Assembly (NCBI RefSeq): GCF_035917415.1
Contig: NZ_CP109073.1
Coordinates: forward strand, 1,967,001 to 2,031,000
Source: Streptomyces sp. NBC_01803
GTDB lineage: Bacteria; Actinomycetota; Actinomycetes; Streptomycetales; Streptomycetaceae
Direction of reading: 5' to 3'
DNA length: 64,000 nucleotides
Shown: one piece after another, positions 46,359 to 55,347 of the stretch
Numbering within the stretch: position 1 is the first letter of the stretch
How the letters are laid out: every line of letters starts with the position of its first letter
Notes under the pieces: model-generated
Databases searched by the model: none
The model's input: the letters and a program-made list of their open reading frames with translations, nothing else
What the model was told of the DNA's origin: nothing
Made by a program: the position numbers and the translations under genes

Positions 46359-48728
46359 ATGGCCCTCTTCCCGGGCAGTCGGCGCCGTCTCGGCGTCGTC
46401 ACCGCCGTCTCGGCGGTCCTCGCCGGTTCGCTGGTCGCCTTTCCGTCGACGCGGGCTTCGGCCGTCTCCCCCGACATCGTGATCAGCCAGGTCTACGGCG
46501 GCGGCGGCAACAGCGGCGCGCCGTACACCCACGACTACATCGAGCTGTACAACCGCGGCGCCACCACGGTCTCGCTGTCCGGCTGGTCCGTGCAGTACGC
46601 CTCGTCCACCGGGTCGAGCTGGCAGGTCACGGCGCTGTCCGGCTCCCTCGCGCCCGGCCGCTACCACCTGGTCCGCGAGGGGGCCGGCGCGGGCGCCGGA
46701 CAGGCGCTGCCCACGCCCGACACCACCGGCACGATCGCGATGAGCGCCACGACCGGCAAGGTCGCCCTGCGTACCACCACGACCGCCCTGACCTGCGCGA
46801 CCGGCTGCGCGACCCAGACGAACGTGCGGGACTTCGCCGGCTACGGAAGCGGCGCGTCGTCGTACGAGGGATCCGGTCCGGCGCCGACGCTGTCCAACAC
46901 CACCGCCGCGCTGCGCGGCGCGGCCGGGCAGACCGACAGCGACATCAACTCAGCCGATTTCGCGGCCGGTTCGCCGACGCCGCGCAACTCCGCGTCCGGC
47001 GGCGGCACCGGCGGCACCCGCATCCGCGACATCCAGGGCCGGGCGCACCGCTCGCCGCTCAACGGGCAGCAGACGCAGGCCGTTCCCGGTGTGGTGACGG
47101 CCGTCACCACCAACGGATTCTGGATGCAGGACCCGAGCCCGGACACCGACCCGGCCACCAGCGAGGGCATCTTCGTCTTCACCAGCTCGGCGCCCGGACG
47201 GCAGGCCGGTGACAGCGTGACGGTGACCGGCACCGTCTCCGAGTTCCGGCCGGGCGGCACCGGCGGCACGGACAACCTCACAACGACGCGGATCGGTTCA
47301 CCGACCGTGACCCTGGTCTCGACGGGCGCGGCGCAGCCCGCCGCCACGCTCGTCGGCTCCGGCGGCCGGGTGCCGCCCGCGAAGGTCATCGACAACGACG
47401 CCACGGGCGACGTGGAGACCTCGGGCACCTTCGACGCCACCACGGACGGCATCGACTTCTGGGAGTCGCTGGAGGGCATGCGGGTGCGGCTGGACAACGC
47501 TCCCGTGGTCGGCCCGCGCAACGACTTCGGGGAGATACCGGTGGTGCCGGCCGGCTCCACGGTCCGCACGACGCGGGGCGGAATCGCCATCCAGTCCGAC
47601 GACTTCAACCCCGAGCGCGTCATCGTCGACGACGTGCTGGCGACGACCCCGGCGGCCGACGTCGGGGACACGCTGTCGGGCTCGGTGACGGGCGTGCTGG
47701 ACTACTCCTTCGGCAACTTCAAGCTGCTGCCCGGCTCCAGCCCGGTGGTGACGGACGGCGGGCGGACCCCGGAGACGACACAGGCCGCGGCGGCGGGCGA
47801 GCTGTCGGTCGCCACGTTCAACGTGGAGAACCTCGACCCGGCCGACCCGCAGTCGAAGTTCGACGCGCTGGCCGCCGTCATCGTGAACAACCTCCGCTCC
47901 CCCGACCTGATCGCGCTGGAGGAGATCCAGGACAACGACGGCCCGGCCAACAGCACCACCGTGGCTGCCGACCAGACCCTCAACAAGCTCGCCGCGGCGG
48001 TCAGCGCGGCCGGCGGCCCGGCGTACTCGTGGCGGCAGATCAACCCGACCGACGACGCGGACGGCGGCGAGCCGGGCGGCAACATCCGGGTGGCCTTCCT
48101 GTACCGCACGGACCGGGGCCTGTCCTTCACCGACCGGGCCGGCGGCACCGCGACGGCGGCCACCACGGTGAGCAACGTGGGCGGGCAGCCGCAGCTCAGC
48201 TTCTCGCCGGGCCGGGTCGATCCGCAGAACTCCGCGTTCGGCTCCAGCCGCAAGCCGCTGGCCGGGGAGTTCACCTGGAACGGGCGGCGGGTCTTCGTCA
48301 TCGCCAACCACTTCAACTCCAAGGGCGGCGACGACCCGCTGTTCGGCCACATCCAGCCGCCGGTCCGTTCGTCCGAGACGCAGCGGCACCAACAGGCCAC
48401 GATCGTCCGTGACTTCGTGGACGATATCAGGGCGGTCGATCCGAACGCGGCGATCGTGGTGCTGGGCGACCTCAACGACTTCGAGTTCTCCCAGACCACC
48501 AGCATCCTCACGGCGGGCGGTGCCCTGACGGACCTGCCCGCGACGCTGCCGACGGCCGAGCGCTACACGTACGTGTTCGACGGCAACTCACAGGTGCTGG
48601 ACCACATCCTGATCTCACCGTCGCTGGCCGCCACCGCATACGCCTACGACGTGCTGCACGTCAACAGCGAGTTCGCGGCCCAGATCAGCGACCACGATCC
48701 GCAGGTGGTGCGGCTGCCCCTGCCATGA
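46359..48728 (+). CDS. Secreted nuclease: lamin-tail plus endonuclease/exonuclease/phosphatase domain
   Basis: 789 residues. A signal peptide (RRRLGVVTAVSAVLAGSLVA, cut near ASA). A lamin-tail domain (IVISQVYGGGGNSGAPYTHDYIELYNRG) comes first, then an OB-like region (RIRDIQGRAHRSPLNGQQ, TTNGFWMQDPSPD). The last is an EEP nuclease (ATFNVENLDP, LIALEEIQDNDG, FVIANHFNSKGGDDPLFG, VVLGDLNDFEFS, DHDPQVVRL), giving the Asn/Glu/Asp/His active site. This is the ExeM/NucH-type extracellular DNase layout, scavenging phosphate and carbon from DNA. ATG follows GGAG. Confidence 0.92.
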   Translation: MALFPGSRRRLGVVTAVSAVLAGSLVAFPSTRASAVSPDIVISQVYGGGGNSGAPYTHDYIELYNRGATTVSLSGWSVQYASSTGSSWQVTALSGSLAPGRYHLVREGAGAGAGQALPTPDTTGTIAMSATTGKVALRTTTTALTCATGCATQTNVRDFAGYGSGASSYEGSGPAPTLSNTTAALRGAAGQTDSDINSADFAAGSPTPRNSASGGGTGGTRIRDIQGRAHRSPLNGQQTQAVPGVVTAVTTNGFWMQDPSPDTDPATSEGIFVFTSSAPGRQAGDSVTVTGTVSEFRPGGTGGTDNLTTTRIGSPTVTLVSTGAAQPAATLVGSGGRVPPAKVIDNDATGDVETSGTFDATTDGIDFWESLEGMRVRLDNAPVVGPRNDFGEIPVVPAGSTVRTTRGGIAIQSDDFNPERVIVDDVLATTPAADVGDTLSGSVTGVLDYSFGNFKLLPGSSPVVTDGGRTPETTQAAAAGELSVATFNVENLDPADPQSKFDALAAVIVNNLRSPDLIALEEIQDNDGPANSTTVAADQTLNKLAAAVSAAGGPAYSWRQINPTDDADGGEPGGNIRVAFLYRTDRGLSFTDRAGGTATAATTVSNVGGQPQLSFSPGRVDPQNSAFGSSRKPLAGEFTWNGRRVFVIANHFNSKGGDDPLFGHIQPPVRSSETQRHQQATIVRDFVDDIRAVDPNAAIVVLGDLNDFEFSQTTSILTAGGALTDLPATLPTAERYTYVFDGNSQVLDHILISPSLAATAYAYDVLHVNSEFAAQISDHDPQVVRLPLP

Positions 48729-48749
48729 GCCCGCCGCCGGGGCGTGCCC

Positions 48750-48777
48750 GGGGCGGCGGCCGGGGGGCCGCCGCCCC
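48750..48777. terminator. Hairpin terminator between convergent genes
   Basis: GGGGCGGCGGCC-GGGG-GGCCGCCGCCCC, a perfect 12-bp stem, lies between the nuclease gene and the convergent carboxylase operon. Confidence 0.75.
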
Positions 48778-48839
48778 GTGGCGCGGCGCGGTGCCGCGCC
48801 CCGGACCCGGGGGGTTCCGGGGGGGTTCCGGGGGCCGGC

Positions 48840-49028
48840 TCATCTGGCCGGGTGCCAGCGGCCACCGCGCGCCGGGCGGTCGTCGCGACCGACCCAGGGG
48901 GCGGGGACGGCCGGTTCGCCGCCCGGCGGCGGCGCGGGGGGCGCGCTGGTGCGCGCGGTCAGGACGGCGACGACGGCGGCGAGCTCTTCTCGCGTGGGAT
49001 TTCCCGAGACCACCCGGATGGCGCTCAT
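48840..49028 (-). CDS. accE: Acyl-CoA carboxylase epsilon subunit
   Basis: A 62-residue protein: MSAIRVVSGNPTREELAAVV, a Pro-rich middle, and the conserved tail WVGRDDRPARGGRWHPAR. This start and tail (VxxGxPxxEElAAl, W..R...R....GPgaWR-like) define the actinobacterial epsilon subunit that stabilises the alpha-beta acyl-CoA carboxylase. The ATG overlaps the beta-subunit stop (ATGA). Last gene of the operon. Confidence 0.88.
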   Translation of the reverse strand: MSAIRVVSGNPTREELAAVVAVLTARTSAPPAPPPGGEPAVPAPWVGRDDRPARGGRWHPAR

Positions 49029-50647
49029 GCCGGCTGGTTCCCATGCTTGCGGTGCGGGAGTTGGGCCGTCTTCGTCCGCAGCATCCGCAGACCCCCGGCG
49101 AGCACCCCGCGCGTCGAGTGCGGCGCGATGACGTCGTCCACCAGGCCGCGTTCGGCCGCGTAGTACGGGTGCATCAGCTGCTCGCGGTACTCGGCGACCC
49201 GCTCGGCCCGGACGGCCTCCGGGTCGGCCGCGGCGGCGATCTCGCGGCGGAAGATCACGTTGGCCGCGCCCTCGGCGCCCATCACGGCGATCTCGTTCGA
49301 CGGCCAGGCGTAGGAGAGATCGGCTCCCGTGGAGCGGGAGTCCATCACGATGTACGCGCCGCCGTACGCCTTGCGGACGATGACCTGGATGCGGGGCACG
49401 GTCGCGTTGCAGTAGGCGTACAGCAGCTTGGCGCCGTGCCGGATGATGCCCTCGTGCTCCTGGCGCACGCCCGGCAGGAAGCCGGGCACGTCGACCAGCG
49501 TGATCAGCGGGATATTGAAGGCGTCGCAGAACGTGACGAACCGCGCCGCCTTCTCCGACGCCTCGACATCGAGCACGCCCGCGAGCACCAGCGGCTGGTT
49601 GGCGACCACGCCGACCGTCTGGCCCTCGACACGGCCGAGCGCGCAGATGACGTTGCCCGCCCAGCGCTCGTGCACCTCCATGAACTCGCCCTCGTCCACG
49701 ATCTCCTCGATCACCTCCCGCATGTCGTACGGGCGGGTCGGGTCGGCGGAGACCAGGTCCATCAGCGCCGAACAGGGCCGGTCCGCCGGGTCGTCGGCGG
49801 GCACGGACGGCGGTGCCTCGGCGCTGTTCTGCGGCAACATCGTGAGCAGGTACCGGACTTCGGCCAGGCACGTCTCCTCGTCGTCGTAGACGAAGTGCGC
49901 CACGCCGGAGATCCCGGCGTGCACGTCGGCGCCGCCGAGGCCGTTCTGCGTGACCTTCTCGCCCGTCACCGCCTGGATCACGTCGGGGCCGGTGATGAAC
50001 ATCTGCGACGTCTCACGGACCATGAACACGAAGTCGGTCAGCGCCGGCGAGTACGCCGCGCCGCCCGCGCACGGGCCGAGCATCACGCTGATCTGCGGGA
50101 TCACGCCGGAGGCGCGGGTGTTGCGCTGGAAGATGCCGCCGTATCCGGCCAGCGCGGTGACGCCCTCCTGGATCCGGGCGCCCGCGCCGTCGTTGAGCGA
50201 GACCAGCGGCGCGCCCGTGGCGATGGCCATGTCCATGATCTTGTGGATCTTCTCGGCGTGCGCCTCGCCCAGCGCGCCGCCGAAGACGCGGAAATCGTGC
50301 GCGTAGACGAACACCGTCCGGCCGTGGACCGTGCCCCAGCCGGTGACGACGCCGTCACTGTGCGGGCGGCGCTCGGCCATGCCGAAGCCGGTGGCGCGGT
50401 GCCTGCGCAGCGACTCGACCTCCTGGAAGCTGCCCTCGTCCAGCAGCAGTTCGATCCGCTCGTGGGCGGTGAGCTTGCCCTTGGCGTGCTGGCGCTCAGT
50501 GGCCGCGGGGTCGCCCGCCCGCACCCGGGCGCGCAGCCCCGCCAGCTCCGCGGTGCGGGCGGCGAGGGAGGGGCCGACCGAAGGTGCCGCGAACTCCTCT
50601 TCGAGTCCCGCGACTTCGGCCCCCTGGGGAGTGCTGATCGTGTCCAT
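49025..50647 (-). CDS. Acyl-CoA carboxylase beta subunit (carboxyltransferase)
   Basis: 540 residues, the usual length of actinobacterial PccB/AccD. Motifs: KGKLTAHERIELLLDEGSF, VFVYAHDFRVFGGALGE, LNDGAGARIQEGV (oxyanion pocket), MLGPCAGGAAYSPALTDF and the second pocket GIIRHGAKLLYAY...RKAYGGAYIVMDS. It transfers CO2 from carboxybiotin to acetyl- or propionyl-CoA, giving malonyl or methylmalonyl units. No alpha (biotin carboxylase) gene is present, so it must share one encoded elsewhere. In this cluster it likely supplies an extender or starter unit. Confidence 0.93.
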   Translation of the reverse strand: MDTISTPQGAEVAGLEEEFAAPSVGPSLAARTAELAGLRARVRAGDPAATERQHAKGKLTAHERIELLLDEGSFQEVESLRRHRATGFGMAERRPHSDGVVTGWGTVHGRTVFVYAHDFRVFGGALGEAHAEKIHKIMDMAIATGAPLVSLNDGAGARIQEGVTALAGYGGIFQRNTRASGVIPQISVMLGPCAGGAAYSPALTDFVFMVRETSQMFITGPDVIQAVTGEKVTQNGLGGADVHAGISGVAHFVYDDEETCLAEVRYLLTMLPQNSAEAPPSVPADDPADRPCSALMDLVSADPTRPYDMREVIEEIVDEGEFMEVHERWAGNVICALGRVEGQTVGVVANQPLVLAGVLDVEASEKAARFVTFCDAFNIPLITLVDVPGFLPGVRQEHEGIIRHGAKLLYAYCNATVPRIQVIVRKAYGGAYIVMDSRSTGADLSYAWPSNEIAVMGAEGAANVIFRREIAAAADPEAVRAERVAEYREQLMHPYYAAERGLVDDVIAPHSTRGVLAGGLRMLRTKTAQLPHRKHGNQPA

Positions 50648-50719
50648 GGTGCCTGTCTCCGTTCCTCACTTACGGCGGCACGTGCGGCACGTGCGGCGGC
50701 GCTCCTCGCGCCCGCCGCG

Positions 50720-51031
50720 TTACGGCGCCGGCGTGGTCAGTCGGACCGGCGAGCGCTCGGACGGCGAGAGCGCGTGGATGTCGACACGCCCCCAGACGCC
50801 CCCGGTGGAGAACGGGTCCCCGGCGACCCAGTCCGCCACCTCCTTCCGGGTGTCCGCCTCGACCACGATCAGGCTGCCGATCGCGGTGGTGCCGTCGTCG
50901 GCGACCAGCGGGCCATAGAAGACCGGCCGCGGGCCGGTCCCGGACCGGAGCCTGGCCGAGTGCTCGGGCCGTGCGGCGGCCCGGAGTTCGGCCGCGTCCG
51001 GCCGGTCGAGGCAGTGGATCGCCCAGAACAT
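50720..51031 (-). CDS. YCII-family protein
   Basis: 103 residues, MFWAIHCLDRPDAAELRAAAR, with the YCII-type dimeric ferredoxin-like pattern: FYGPLVADDGTTAIGSLIVVEADTRKEVADWVAGDPF and a His near the start (IHCLD). Family members are small enzymes or accessory proteins without a general reaction. Lies between the AfsA-like gene and the carboxylase beta gene on the same strand, so it probably takes part in the same pathway. Confidence 0.82.
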   Translation of the reverse strand: MFWAIHCLDRPDAAELRAAARPEHSARLRSGTGPRPVFYGPLVADDGTTAIGSLIVVEADTRKEVADWVAGDPFSTGGVWGRVDIHALSPSERSPVRLTTPAP

Positions 51032-51077
51032 GCGCTCATCGTTCCTCTCGTGCGGTGGATCGTGTCGGTCGGCCAGC

Positions 51078-51815
51078 CTAGGCCGGGACGGACTCCGGCT
51101 CCTCGGCGGCGCGCAGCGCGCCGACCTGGGCGGCGATCGCGCGGCGGGCCGCCATGGCCTCCTGCTTGGCGCTGAGCTTCTCCGGAATCACCCGGTACTC
51201 CGCCTCGACGACCGCCGCCGCCGGCTCCTCGCCGTGGTGGACGCCGATGCGGCAGTGGTAGACGGCGCCGACCGGGGTGGTGGCGTGGTCGAGCAGCTCG
51301 TAGCGCAACGTGGCGGGCATCGGGAACACGAAGCTGTGGAACGAGGAGTTGACCGAGCCGATGACGAACCGGGTGCGCTCGGTGCCCGCGATGAGGTACT
51401 GCTCGGTGACCACCGTCCACAGCTGCCGGGCCGCCTCCAGCAGCGTGATGGCCGGGATGTGCTGGCCGGTCAGGTGGTCGGCCAGCACCTCGACCCGCTC
51501 GTCCAGCACCAGGTCCGCCGTGAAGCGGCCCTCCGCGAGCCGGGCGACGGGGCCGATCAGCACATTCTCGGCGCGGTGCTTGTGGGTCAGGCGCCGCTCG
51601 GCACGGTCCGGCACGCCGACCGCCGCGCGGCCCAGCAGGGCGCGCAGCTCGGCGAGCTGCGCTTCCGTCAGACCTTGTCCGAAGGCGAGCGCCAGGCTTT
51701 CCGGCGGTTCGCCGCCGCGCAGCCGGTCCAGCAGGGCGCTGACGGGGATCGTCCCCCGGTTGGCGAGGAATTCCTCGAAGCGGTCTCCTACGACGACGAG
51801 TGCTTCAGGCGACAT
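51078..51815 (-). CDS. AfsA-like hotdog protein
   Basis: 245 residues. One hotdog module is recognisable: THKHRAENVLIGPVARLAEGRF, HLTGQHIPAITLLEAARQL (the AfsA-type helix with a glutamate and Arg-Gln), NSSFHSFVFPMPATLRYEL. True AfsA proteins (gamma-butyrolactone synthases) carry two such modules in about 300 residues; here the N-terminal ~75 residues are different and only one module remains. It lies next to an ACP and ketoreductase, so a substrate presented as acyl-ACP is likely. Possible roles: condensing enzyme for a butenolide/furan-like product, or a dehydratase/thioesterase. Not settled by sequence. Confidence 0.72.
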   Translation of the reverse strand: MSPEALVVVGDRFEEFLANRGTIPVSALLDRLRGGEPPESLALAFGQGLTEAQLAELRALLGRAAVGVPDRAERRLTHKHRAENVLIGPVARLAEGRFTADLVLDERVEVLADHLTGQHIPAITLLEAARQLWTVVTEQYLIAGTERTRFVIGSVNSSFHSFVFPMPATLRYELLDHATTPVGAVYHCRIGVHHGEEPAAAVVEAEYRVIPEKLSAKQEAMAARRAIAAQVGALRAAEEPESVPA

Positions 51816-51915
51816 CGTCCGGTCCTTTCTCCGTCGGTGGTGCGGGGGCCCGGGCGGGCCCCGGGCAGGGCTCAGGCAGGACCCGGGCGGGACCCGGGCA
51901 GGGCTCAGGCAGGGC

Positions 51916-52194
51916 TCAGACGGTGGCCGTCGTCGCCTTGAGCGTGTGCTCGTAGGCGTCGCACAGCGCGTCGACCGTCCTGATGTCGGAGATGACGTAC
52001 TCGCCGTCCTCGAACGGGTCGACGCCGAACTCGCTCTCCAGCTGGATCACCAGGCGGGCGAGCATCAGGGAGTTGAGGCTGAGCTCGTTGAGCGGCTCGC
52101 CTCCGGTCAGGTCGCGCGCGGGCAGTTCGGCCTCCGCCAGCAGGGCGTTGATCTCGCGGCGGACGGTGTCCTTGATGGCGTCGCTAGTCAGCAT
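51916..52194 (-). CDS. Acyl carrier protein
   Basis: 92 residues, acidic. The phosphopantetheine site is ELSLNSLMLARLVIQLE with Ser42; the usual DSL is NSL, a permitted variant in specialised ACPs. Its start overlaps the end of the upstream SDR gene by 7 bases. It carries the growing or activated acyl chain for the AMP-ligase, ketoreductase and AfsA-like enzyme. The phosphopantetheinyl transferase at 54649 is the probable activating enzyme. Confidence 0.9.
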   Translation of the reverse strand: MLTSDAIKDTVRREINALLAEAELPARDLTGGEPLNELSLNSLMLARLVIQLESEFGVDPFEDGEYVISDIRTVDALCDAYEHTLKATTATV

Positions 52195-52937
52195 GTGATT
52201 CCTCCGTCGACGACGATGGTCTGGCCGGTGATGAACGAAGCACCGGGCGAGGTGAGATAGAGCACGGCGTCGGCGATCTCACCGATGTCCGCGAGGCGGC
52301 CCAGGGGCGTCCGGCGCTGGATGCGCTCCCGGTTCCGGTCGGTGACCTCCGCCGTCATGTCGCTGTCGAAGAAGCCGGGGACGATCGAGTTGACCCGGAT
52401 CTTGAACGCTCCGAGCTCGCGCGCCAGGCTCCTGCTGAATCCGTCGAGCCCGGCCTTGGCGGCGGAGTAGACCGCCACGCCCCGGTAGCCGCGGATGGCG
52501 TTGATGGACGACACGTTGAGAATCTGGCCACCGCCCTGCCGCGTCATCGCGCGGGCGGCGGCCTGGGCGAGGGTGATCGGCGCGACGAGGTTCGCGGCGA
52601 TCAGCTCGGCGGTCTTCTCGGAGCTGGTGGTCAGGAAGAGCTCCTGGTGCAGCACGCCCGCGTTGTTGATCAGCAGGTCCACCCGGCCGAAGCGGCGGGT
52701 CACCGTGCGGACGAACGCCCGCAGCGACGCGGCGTCGCCCAGGTCGGCGGCCTCCCACAGGAACCGGTCGGGCTGCTCGGCCTGGAGATCCTTGACGACC
52801 TCGTTGGCCGACCTGCTGAACGTGGCGACCCGCCAGCCGTCCGCGAGCAGCCGCTCGACCAGCACCCGGCCGAGCCCCCGGCTGCCGCCGCTGACGAGCG
52901 CGACGCGCGAGGCGGTGTCCTCGGCCGGGGCGCTCAC
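52188..52937 (-). CDS. SDR-family 3-oxoacyl-ACP reductase-like protein
   Basis: 249 residues. Rossmann SGGSRGLGRVL, DLLINNAGVLH, catalytic Ser in LNVSSINAIRGYRG, YSAAKAGLDGF (Tyr-x-x-x-Lys) and the C-terminal FITGQTIVVDGG. A FabG-type reductase using NADPH. Encoded between the AMP-ligase and the ACP with overlaps at both ends (4 and 7 bases), so it very likely reduces the ACP-bound beta-keto intermediate of this cluster. Confidence 0.92.
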   Translation of the reverse strand: MSAPAEDTASRVALVSGGSRGLGRVLVERLLADGWRVATFSRSANEVVKDLQAEQPDRFLWEAADLGDAASLRAFVRTVTRRFGRVDLLINNAGVLHQELFLTTSSEKTAELIAANLVAPITLAQAAARAMTRQGGGQILNVSSINAIRGYRGVAVYSAAKAGLDGFSRSLARELGAFKIRVNSIVPGFFDSDMTAEVTDRNRERIQRRTPLGRLADIGEIADAVLYLTSPGASFITGQTIVVDGGITC

Positions 52938-54280
52938 GCCGCGCTCCTGATCTTCTTGAAACGGTCGGAGTGCTGCGGCGCGTCCGCGATCTCCACCTGG
53001 GCCGGGATCTTGAACGCCTCCAGCCGCGTCGCGCAGAACTCCCGTATGCGCCGCGTGACTTCGCGCCGGTCCTCATCCTCGATCAGGGTGACCCTGGCCT
53101 TCACCACCATGCCCATGACCGGGCTGGGCCGGCCGCTGACCATGGCCTCGGCGATGTTGGGGACCTCCAGCAGGACGGACTCGACCTCACTGGGATACAC
53201 CTTCTCCCCGCCGACGTTGATGATCTCGGAGTCCCGGCCCAGGATGCGGATCCACTCGCCGTCCACCTGGACGACGTCCTGGGTGTTGAAGAACCCCTGC
53301 TCGTCGAAGGGCGCGGGCGCGTTGAGGTAGCCGAGCATGGCCATCTCGGAGCGGATCCACAGCACGTTGTCCACGATCTTGTGCTCGAACCCGGCGTCGG
53401 TGCCGAGCTTCACCCACAGCGTGTCGTTGCCGCGCGAGCGCGTCGGCAGGATGCCCAGCTCGCTCAGCCCGTACGTCTGCTTCAGCCGCACCTCGGGGAA
53501 CGCGGCGTGCAGCCGCTCCAGGGTGCGCATCGGCATCGGCTCGGTGCCGTAGGTGATGAGCCGCAACGACCCGGTGTCGTACCGCTGGTGGGCACCGGAG
53601 ATGAGCAGCATGTTCAGGAACGTGGGCGTCGTCGGCAGCACCTCGACGCCGTGCTCCCGCACCGTCCGGCAGATGGACTCCGGCGTCCGCTCGCCGACGG
53701 TGATCACCGTGCCGCCCTGACTGAGCGTGTGGAGCAGGGTGTTGACGCCGCCGATGTGGTCCAGGCTCAGGAAGGACAGGATGCGCATCGGCCGGGCCGG
53801 CTCGCCGTAACGGGCCAGCACCTTCTCGAAGTCGAGGACCGACGCCTTGCTGCGGCCCGAGGTGCCGGAGCTGAACAGGACCAGGCCCGCGTGGCCGGTC
53901 TCGCGCAGCTTCGGGTACAGCTCGTGGCTCGCGGCGCGGCCGGTGCGCTCGGCCTGGTGGGCGCCGTCCGGGTCCACCCGGATGACCACCTCGACTTCGG
54001 CGATCTCCAGGAAGTCGGCGCGCTTGGCGGCCGGCAGGACGGTCAGCGGGACGACGATCACCCCGCGCTCGATGAGCGCCAGGAGTCCCGCGCACGCCTC
54101 GGGCGAGTACGAGCCTTCCAGCGTCACGACCTCGCCGGCCGCGACTCCGTTGGCGTCGAGGAAGGATCGCCACTGATCCACCAGACGCAGCAGATCGGCA
54201 TAACCGCATGTCTGCCCTTCGAAAACCACGGCTTGGTTATCACCGAAGGATTTCAGGCGGTCGAGCAACGGATGTGCCAT
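52934..54280 (-). CDS. Acyl-AMP ligase / acyl-CoA synthetase-like adenylation enzyme
   Basis: 448 residues, ANL superfamily. P-loop-like LVLFSSGTSGRSKASV, LSFLSLDHIGGVN, TYGTEPM, KQTYGLSELGIL, hinge GRDSEIINVGGEKVYPSEVE, and the C-terminal catalytic lysine area SDRFKKIRS. It is shorter than CoA ligases (about 500-550), in line with enzymes that load an acid directly onto an ACP. First gene of the minus-strand biosynthetic operon; GGAG lies 11 bases before ATG 54280 (a GTG at 54283 is in frame). Confidence 0.9.
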   Translation of the reverse strand: MAHPLLDRLKSFGDNQAVVFEGQTCGYADLLRLVDQWRSFLDANGVAAGEVVTLEGSYSPEACAGLLALIERGVIVVPLTVLPAAKRADFLEIAEVEVVIRVDPDGAHQAERTGRAASHELYPKLRETGHAGLVLFSSGTSGRSKASVLDFEKVLARYGEPARPMRILSFLSLDHIGGVNTLLHTLSQGGTVITVGERTPESICRTVREHGVEVLPTTPTFLNMLLISGAHQRYDTGSLRLITYGTEPMPMRTLERLHAAFPEVRLKQTYGLSELGILPTRSRGNDTLWVKLGTDAGFEHKIVDNVLWIRSEMAMLGYLNAPAPFDEQGFFNTQDVVQVDGEWIRILGRDSEIINVGGEKVYPSEVESVLLEVPNIAEAMVSGRPSPVMGMVVKARVTLIEDEDRREVTRRIREFCATRLEAFKIPAQVEIADAPQHSDRFKKIRSAA

Positions 54281-54648
54281 CACTCACTCATCTCCTTTCA
54301 CCGTCCGGGCATTTTCGCGCTTGCTTGCTCTCGCTTACAAACACGACTCTAAAAGGCTCGGCAATTGAGCTTCAATGCCCCATTCCTGTGACCTCGGGCG
54401 GGGTAGCCGAACGGGTAGCCCCGAATGGGCAATGGCCCCGGCGGCCTCATTTCGGGCATTGTGGAGCGCGGGAACGTAATGGTTCTGCCATGACCTTGTC
54501 CTGGGATGGCAAGCCGGTCGCCGCATTCGGCACACCCCCACGCGGGGCACACCCCGCTCAGCGCACCCCCACTCGGCACACCCCGCTCAGCACGCCCGCG
54601 TTCGGTGAGCCCGCATTCTTTTTCCGTCGCCCGTCCCAGGAGATTCCC
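54281..54648. promoter_or_regulatory. Divergent promoter region of the biosynthetic cluster
   Basis: Lies between the AMP-ligase operon (left) and the phosphopantetheinyl transferase (right). It holds an imperfect inverted repeat, AATGCCCCATTC (near 54374) and GAATGGGCAATG (near 54423), and a directly repeated GGCACACCCCGCTCAGC-type segment near 54546 and 54576. A pathway regulator such as the LuxR protein at 56142 may bind here. Confidence 0.45.
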
Positions 54649-55341
54649 ATGATTCAGCGGCTGCTGCCGTCCGCCGTCGCCTGCGCCACCGCCACCGCCG
54701 ATCTGCCGGACGCCGGCGCGCTGCCCGAGGAGGCGGCGGCGCTCAGCTCCGCCTGCGGCGAGCCGCGCCGACGCGAATTCCTCACCACCAGGACCTGCGC
54801 CCGCGCCGCGATGGTCTCGCTCGGCGTCCCTCCGGCCGGCGTTCCGTCGGGCCCGAAGGGCGAGCCGCGCTGGCCGGCCGGGCTGACCGGCAGCATGACC
54901 CACTGCGACGGCTACCGGGCCGCGGCGGTCTCCCGGACCAGCGACTTCCACGTGGTCGCCATCGACGCCGAGCGGCACGTGCCGCTGCCCGCCGACGTGG
55001 CGCGGCACATCACGGTCCCGGCGGAGCGCGCGCACCTGGCGGAGCTGGCCCGGCACGACCCCGGCACGCACTGGGAGACCGTGCTGTTCAGCGCCAAGGA
55101 GACGGTCTACAAGGCGTTCAACCCGCTGACCGGACGCTGGCTCGGCTTCCGCGACGCCCGGCTGAGCTTCGATCCGGCCACCCGCACGTTCCGGGCCCGG
55201 CTGCTGCAGCCGGGCCCGGTGGTGGACGGTGTGCGGATCAACGAGTTCGCCGGCCGGTGGTCGGTGGGGGAAGGGCTGGCGCTCACCGCCATCGCCCTGC
55301 CCGCGACCGCCGCCGACCGGCTGCTGCTGCAAGCCGCCTGA
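54649..55341 (+). CDS. 4'-phosphopantetheinyl transferase (EntD/Sfp-like)
   Basis: 230 residues, ATG after CCAGGAG. Family motifs: PKGEPRWPAGLTGSMTHCDGYRAAAV (CoA-binding P/H region), VVAIDAE (Mg-binding Asp-x-Glu) and FSAKETVYKAFNPL (catalytic Glu and Lys). It transfers the phosphopantetheine arm to carrier proteins, most simply the ACP encoded at 51916. It is the only plus-strand gene of the cluster and ends 6 bases before the convergent HAD gene. Confidence 0.93.
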   Translation: MIQRLLPSAVACATATADLPDAGALPEEAAALSSACGEPRRREFLTTRTCARAAMVSLGVPPAGVPSGPKGEPRWPAGLTGSMTHCDGYRAAAVSRTSDFHVVAIDAERHVPLPADVARHITVPAERAHLAELARHDPGTHWETVLFSAKETVYKAFNPLTGRWLGFRDARLSFDPATRTFRARLLQPGPVVDGVRINEFAGRWSVGEGLALTAIALPATAADRLLLQAA

Positions 55342-55347
55342 CGCCGC

